From contig CAVTJK010000004.1 of assembly GCA_963734965.1 (NCBI GenBank), forward strand, positions 1,798,001 to 1,862,000: a stretch of 64,000 bases of DNA, written 5' to 3'. The position numbers were made by a program, and so were the translations under genes. Below, piece by piece: positions 58,223 through 64,000 of the stretch. The notes below the pieces were generated by a model. It ran no database searches. It was given only the letters and a program-made list of their open reading frames with translations, and was not told the origin of the DNA. The first letter of the stretch is position 1. Every line of letters begins with the position of its first letter. The stretch is from UBA4742 sp963734965. GTDB lineage: Bacteria; Actinomycetota; Acidimicrobiia; Acidimicrobiales; Acidimicrobilacustridaceae.

Positions 58223-58618
58223 TCAGCGATCGCCGAGGATGGCCGTGTCGCGTCCATACAGGGCGACGGCCTGGGTGAAGGGCACGAGATCGCGCCGGTA
58301 CTTGCGGTGGGTGCGCTCGACCGCCTCGTCGGCCGCCGAACGGGTGCGTTCGAGCTCGCGCCGCAGGCGCTCGTTCTCGGCCTCGAGCTCGAGGACGCGC
58401 TTGACCCCGGCCAGGTTGAGACCCGACTCGGTGAGATCCTGGATGCGCTGCAGCAGGCGGATGTCGTCGTCGCTGTAGCGGCGGCTGCCGCCACCGGTGC
58501 GGGCCGGCTCGAGCAGGCCCTTGCGCTCGTAGATGCGCAGGGTCTGGGGATGCACGCCGGCCAGCTCGGCGGCGACCGAGATGACGTAGACGGCCCGGGC
58601 TCTCGGGTCATCGTCCAT
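58223..58618 (-). CDS. hspR: Heat-shock repressor HspR
   Basis: 131-residue MerR-family repressor of actinobacterial heat-shock genes. The winged helix reads VYVISVAAELAGVHPQTLRIYERKGLLEPARTGGGSRRYSDDD with a coiled-coil dimerisation helix behind it (VLELEAENERLRRELERTR). HspR binds HAIR inverted repeats, usually with DnaK as co-repressor. ATG at 58618 with GAGGAGG upstream. It is last in dnaK-grpE-dnaJ-hspR, giving an autoregulated circuit through the operator at 62389. Intact. Confidence 0.95.
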   Translation of the reverse strand: MDDDPRARAVYVISVAAELAGVHPQTLRIYERKGLLEPARTGGGSRRYSDDDIRLLQRIQDLTESGLNLAGVKRVLELEAENERLRRELERTRSAADEAVERTHRKYRRDLVPFTQAVALYGRDTAILGDR

Positions 58619-58639
58619 CGCTGCCTCCTCGCCAGCGGT

Positions 58640-59797
58640 TCAGCACTCGCCGAGGTGCGCTCGGGGCGACTCGGTGCTCACCTCGGCCAAGGCCTCGACG
58701 GCTCGGCGCTCGCTCGGCGCTCAGCTTGGCCGGGACGGCCACCTCGACGGTGACCATCAGGTCGCCGCGGCCCTTCTTGGCGTCGACGCCCCGACCCTTG
58801 ACCCGGAACACCCGGCCCGAGCTGGTGCCCGACGGCAGCTTGAGGGTGACGGCGTCGCCTTCGAGCGTCGGCACCTTGAGCTTGGCGCCGAGCGCGGCCT
58901 CGGGATAGGTGACCGGCACGGTGATGGTGAGGTTGCGACCGTCGCGTCCGAAGAGCGGATCGGCGGCCACGTGGGTCGACGACGTAGAGGTCGCCCGGCG
59001 GACCACCGTTGCGGCCGGGACCACCGCGGCCCTTGAGCCGGATGCGCTGACCGTCGTGCACGCCGGCGGGGATGCGGACCTTGACCTCGCGGGGACGGCG
59101 CTCGACCCCCGGCCGTGGCAGGTGGGGCACGGGTCGGTGATGATCGTGCCCGCGACCGCCGCACTCGGGGCACGGCGTGCTGAACGAGAAGAAGCCCTGG
59201 TTGTCGTCGAGCACGCCGCGGCCGTGGCAACGCGGGCAGACCGTCGGCGCGGTGCCCGGCTTGGCCCCGCTGCCGTGACAGGTCGAGCACGTCGCCTCGG
59301 ACACGAGGTTGACCGAGGTCTCGACCCCGTTGACGGCGTCGAGGAACGACAGGTGCAGCTCGGCCTCGAGATCGTCGCCCCGCTGGGGACCAGGACCACG
59401 CGACTGGCCGGGCCACCGCCACCCCGCCGACCGCCGCGGTCGAAGAGCCCGCCGAGCAGGTCGCCGAGGTCCGTCGCGTTGGTGAACGTGAAGTCGCCGT
59501 TGGCTCCGCCCGGTCCGCCGAAGCCACCCAGCCGCCCGGGCCGCCCATGCCCCCCATCGGGCCGAGGCGCGCGCACCTCGTCGTACTCCTTGCGCTTGGC
59601 CTCGTCACCGACGACGTCGTAGGCCGCCGAGACCTCCTTGAACCGCTCCTCGGCCGCCGCGTCGTCGGGGTTGGCGTCGGGGTGCAGCTCGCGGGCCAGC
59701 TTGCGGTACGCCTTGGTGATGTCCTTCTGGGACGCGGTCGAGAGACGCCGAGCATCTTGTAGTAGTCCTTCTCGAACCACTCGCGCTGGGGCGCCAA
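58640..59797 (-). CDS. dnaJ: Chaperone DnaJ (frameshifted)
   Basis: Hsp40 co-chaperone stimulating DnaK. The J domain starts FEKDYYKMLGVS and contains the HPD motif in RELHPDANPDD. A Gly-rich region (GGFGGPGGANGDFTF) follows, then the zinc-finger domain with four CxxCxGxG-type repeats (CSTCHGSG, CPRCHGRG, CPECGGRG and a fourth). The C-terminal substrate domain is LFGRDGRNLTITVPVTYPEAALG. Frame breaks near 59735, 59525, 59395, 59140, 58980 and 58700. TTG start at 59797, 6 nt after the grpE stop. Confidence 0.92.
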
Positions 59798-59803
59798 CGG
59801 TCG

Positions 59804-60423
59804 TTACCCCTTGACCTTGACCATGGCCGGCCGAAGCACCCGTCCCTTCCAGAGGTAGCCGGTGCGCAAGCTCTCGGTGACGACGCTCTCGCCGCCGTCG
59901 CCGGGCTCGTGCATGACGGCCTCGTGCATCAGCGGGTCGAAGGGCTGGTCCTCGACGACCATGGCCTCGAGCCCTTGCTTCTCGAGCGTCTCGAGCAACA
60001 TCTTCGAGATCGGCCCGACGTCGGTCGCGCCGTGGACGACGGCGGCGTCGCAGGCGTCGAGCACGGGCAGCAGCTGACACGACGAGCGCTTCGGCGGCTC
60101 GGTCACGGGTCTCGGCCTCGGCCTTGGCCGTGCGCTTGCGGTAGTTCTCGAACTCGGCCTTGAGCCGCTGGAGCGCGTCGCGGTACTCGTCGCGCTCGCC
60201 CTGGGCGGCGCGCACCGGGTCGTCGTCGACCACGATGACCTCGTCGACCGCGAGCGTCGGGATCGTCGCCCCGCATCATCTCGTCGATGGCGGCGACGGG
60301 GTCCTCCACCGGCCCGTCGGCGGAGGCGCCGGTCGGCTCCTCGGCCGGCGGCATGGGGCGGCCCACCCGCGGGCGCCCCCGGCGGGGCGCCCCTGGCGTG
60401 ATCGTCAGTGGGTCGGGGCATGC

Positions 60424-60427
<4 letters not shown>
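59804..60427 (-). CDS. grpE: Nucleotide exchange factor GrpE (frameshifted)
   Basis: About 205 residues. The N-terminal part is Pro/Gly/Ala-rich and disordered; the long dimer helix reads RDEYRDALQRLKAEFENYRKRTAKAEAE, and the beta domain has LLPVLDACDAAV, LETLEKQGLEAM and FDPLMHEAVM, ending with the GrpE hallmark LRTGYLWKGRVLRPAMVKV. Breaks near 60350, 60268 and 60085. GTG start overlapping the dnaK stop (GTGA). Confidence 0.92.
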
Positions 60428-62272
<1,845 letters not shown>

Positions 62273-62379
62273 GATGGTTCTCCTGGAGTGCGAGAGGGAT
62301 GGGGTAGGGGAAGCGATGAGAGAGAGGATCGGGCTGGGACGGGGGAATTCCGGTACTGCGGAAGATTGCGTTGCCATCC

Positions 62380-62409
62380 AGTATAAAAGTTGAGTCGACG
62401 GTTATCAAC
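62380..62409 (-). promoter_or_regulatory. dnaK promoter with overlapping HAIR-like operator
   Basis: On the minus strand -35 TTGATA, a 17-nt spacer, -10 TATACT. The inverted repeat GTTGATA-N7-ACTCAAC (62389-62409) spans the -35 and spacer, so a bound HspR would occlude polymerase. The clpB promoter has the same design. Confidence 0.8.
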
Positions 62410-62453
62410 TCGCCCCGATGAGCAATCGGGGACCGGGTTCGGCCCGCCCTGGC

Positions 62454-62459
62454 TAAGGT
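62454..62459 (+). promoter_or_regulatory. -10 box of leaderless gpmA (TAAGGT)
   Basis: TAAGGT ends 8 nt before the GTG at 62468. Confidence 0.55.
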
Positions 62460-62467
62460 TCCTGGCC

Positions 62468-63226
62468 GTGAACCACACCCTGATCCTGTTGCGCCACGGC
62501 CAGAGCACCTGGAACCAGAAGAACTGGTTCACCGGCTGGGTCGACGCCGACCTGAGCGACCAGGGCCGCGACGAAGCCCGCTCGGCGGGCCAGGCGCTGG
62601 CCGGCTCGGGCATCGACATCGACGTCGTGCACACCTCGTTGCAGGTCCGGGCCATCCGGACCGCTCAGCTCGCCCTCGACGAGATGGACCGGCTCTGGCT
62701 GCCGGTCCGACGGAGCTGGCGCCTCAACGAGCGCCACTACGGGGCGCTGCAGGGCAAGGACAAGAAGCAGACGGCCGACGAGTTCGGCGCCGAGCAGTTC
62801 AAGATCTGGCGCCGCTCCTACGACACGCCGCCGCCGCCGCTCGATCTCGACGACCCGGGCCACCCCCGGTTCGATCCTCGCTATGCCGGGCTGGCACCGG
62901 ACGTACTACCGGCCACCGAGTGCCTCAAGGACGTCGTGATCCGGATGCTCCCCTACTGGTACGACGGGATCGTCACCGATCTCGGGGCCGGCGCCACGGT
63001 GCTGATCGCGGCGCACGGCAACAGCCTGCGCGCCCTGGTCAAGCACCTGGACGGGATCTCCGATGCCGACATCGCCGAGCTCAACATCCCCACCGGCGTG
63101 CCCATCCACTACGAGCTGGGCGACGACTTCCGCCCGCTCGAGGATCTCCCGGTGGACGAGCGGTACCTGGGCGATGCCGATGCGGCCCGGGCGGCGGCCG
63201 AGGCCGTGGCCCGCCAGGGTGGCTAA
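62468..63226 (+). CDS. gpmA: 2,3-bisphosphoglycerate-dependent phosphoglycerate mutase
   Basis: 252-residue glycolytic enzyme interconverting 3- and 2-phosphoglycerate. The phosphohistidine motif LLRHGQSTWNQKNWFTGW is at residues 6-23; RLNERHYGALQGKDK, the second His in IAAHGNSLRALVKHLDG and ELNIPTGVPIHYEL are all typical of dPGM. Intact. The GTG at 62468 is chosen over the in-frame ATG further upstream because TAAGGT lies 8 nt before it. A hairpin at 63227-63244 separates it from the convergent gene. Confidence 0.95.
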   Translation: MNHTLILLRHGQSTWNQKNWFTGWVDADLSDQGRDEARSAGQALAGSGIDIDVVHTSLQVRAIRTAQLALDEMDRLWLPVRRSWRLNERHYGALQGKDKKQTADEFGAEQFKIWRRSYDTPPPPLDLDDPGHPRFDPRYAGLAPDVLPATECLKDVVIRMLPYWYDGIVTDLGAGATVLIAAHGNSLRALVKHLDGISDADIAELNIPTGVPIHYELGDDFRPLEDLPVDERYLGDADAARAAAEAVARQGG

Positions 63227-63244
63227 GCGGCGGAGCGGAGCCGC
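63227..63244. terminator. Short hairpin between convergent genes
   Basis: GCGGC and GCCGC arms around an 8-nt GC-rich loop, directly between the gpmA TAA and the stop of the next gene. Probably a shared terminator. Confidence 0.45.
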
Positions 63245-64000
63245 CTAACCGCCCGGCTGAGGCAGCGAGCGTTCGACGAGGGTGAGGACCGGGAGGTCCG
63301 GGATGGCCGAGAGAGCCTTCGCGGCGGGGAGCAGCTCGGGGTGGGCCTGGACCATCCGGATTCGGTCCGCAAGCGGAACGCTGCTGCTGAGCTCGGGGTG
63401 CTCCATCGTGATTCGGTTTCGCTCGCCGCGCTCCTGCTCCGAGAGGGGGTCGGCGCTGGCGACGGCTTCGTAGCCCGGTGGGACTCGCTCTCGGTCGGTG
63501 ATGAGGCGAAGCTCTCGCACGGCGCGCGCCGGTTCGGCCCGGTGCGGGCCGTAGTGGTCGGCCAGATCGGCCTCGACGACGACATCGACCCCGGCGCGCT
63601 CGAGGGCGAGGACGAGCGATGGCAGACCGGGGTCGTTGCCGAGGACCTCGGTCGGATCTGTCCCGGCCGTCACCAAGGTGGCGCCGTGCTGCAACTCCGG
63701 GACCACTGCGGCAGCTAGCCGGTGGACGGCGTCGACCGATGGCGTAGCCGGAGGGTCGGTGCTCGCGGCAGCGGCCAGGTTCGCTACGGTCGCGATGCCG
63801 AGGATGATGCAGAGCAGTGGGACCGTGATTCTGTCGATGATCCGCCGGTGGCTGACTGCGGCGAACTCGTAGATGCACCAGGCGACTGCCACCCAGCAGG
63901 CGAAGCCGAGCGCGCGGGTCCATTCCGGGATCCAGATGAACAACGGCCCTAGCAGGCGACCGAGTGAGGCGACAGCACCGATGACTCCGATCGCGACGGT
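63245..64000 (-). CDS. Membrane protein with extracytoplasmic C-terminal domain, 5' partial
   Basis: The frame is open to the window edge, so the gene continues beyond 64000. The visible part has at least two membrane segments (GFACWVAVAWCIYEF and VPLLCIILGIATVANLAAA) followed by a soluble domain of about 170 residues (ATLVTAGTDPTEVLGNDPGL, VDVVVEADLADHYG). The arrangement resembles the end of a polytopic glycosyltransferase-like protein, with the final domain outside, but there is no motif I can name. The internal TTG at 63943 is unlikely to be the start. Confidence 0.55.
   Translation of the reverse strand, partial: TVAIGVIGAVASLGRLLGPLFIWIPEWTRALGFACWVAVAWCIYEFAAVSHRRIIDRITVPLLCIILGIATVANLAAAASTDPPATPSVDAVHRLAAAVVPELQHGATLVTAGTDPTEVLGNDPGLPSLVLALERAGVDVVVEADLADHYGPHRAEPARAVRELRLITDRERVPPGYEAVASADPLSEQERGERNRITMEHPELSSSVPLADRIRMVQAHPELLPAAKALSAIPDLPVLTLVERSLPQPGG

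Overview
This is a 64 kb chromosomal window of very GC-rich DNA. It looks like a free-living, aerobic, high-GC actinobacterium, and I would guess class Acidimicrobiia. The clues are a dnaK-grpE-dnaJ-hspR operon, a clpS-DUF2017 pair, two F420-type LLM oxidoreductases, ergothioneine genes, an aa3 oxidase with a cytochrome c-fused subunit II, and many leaderless genes. The class is an inference; no rRNA is present.

Layout. 1-7.5 kb: partial CcdA-like protein, poly-gamma-glutamate hydrolase-like gene, LLM oxidoreductase, pdxH, orphan sdhCD, serS, ABC exporter pair. 7.5-16.7 kb: GNAT gene and a cytochrome oxidase operon (minus strand) holding ctaC-D-E-F plus an extra COX1-like/COX3-like/subunit IV-like module whose COX1-like protein lacks all canonical metal ligands; then ctaB. 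16.7-25.5 kb: second LLM gene, a huge LPxTG-anchored subtilase with FG-GAP repeats, ctaA, clpS-DUF2017, a proline-rich zincin. 25.6-27.8 kb: tRNA-Glu, tRNA-Asp, tRNA-Phe and an AAA ATPase. 27.8-44.3 kb: HAD hydrolase, ACT-malic enzyme, pyrE and a large purine block (purM-F-L, purS-Q-C, purB, purE-D-A) interrupted by a GT10 fucosyltransferase-like gene, a small basic-protein gene with its own AT-rich promoter, and a B-box zinc-finger gene. 44.3-50.3 kb: envelope glycan genes (two GT39-like, two acyltransferases). 50.3-62.4 kb: clpB, the egtABCD operon preceded by a coupled 31-residue ORF, and hspR-dnaJ-grpE-dnaK. 62.4-64 kb: gpmA and a partial membrane protein. No stretch over 300 bases lacks a gene.

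How it works together. The oxidase genes plus ctaA (heme A synthase) and ctaB (heme O synthase) provide aerobic respiration. The pur genes give most of IMP synthesis and the first AMP step. The heat-shock genes form a regulon: the same 21-bp HAIR-like operator overlaps the promoters of both dnaK and clpB, and hspR is encoded in the dnaK operon. At least 14 start codons lie 6-9 nt downstream of a TAnnnT box, pointing to widespread leaderless transcription; operon-internal genes instead use 1-4 nt (occasionally longer) stop/start overlaps.

Quality warning. About twenty genes are broken by frameshifts, and nearly all lesions I resolved are repaired by deleting one base. They are clustered (4.7-7.3, 16.3-24.4, 32.4-38, 42-43.6, 58.9-62.3 kb) and hit essential genes (serS, dnaK, purL), so they are most likely sequencing insertions. 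I annotate such loci as whole genes and say where the frame breaks.
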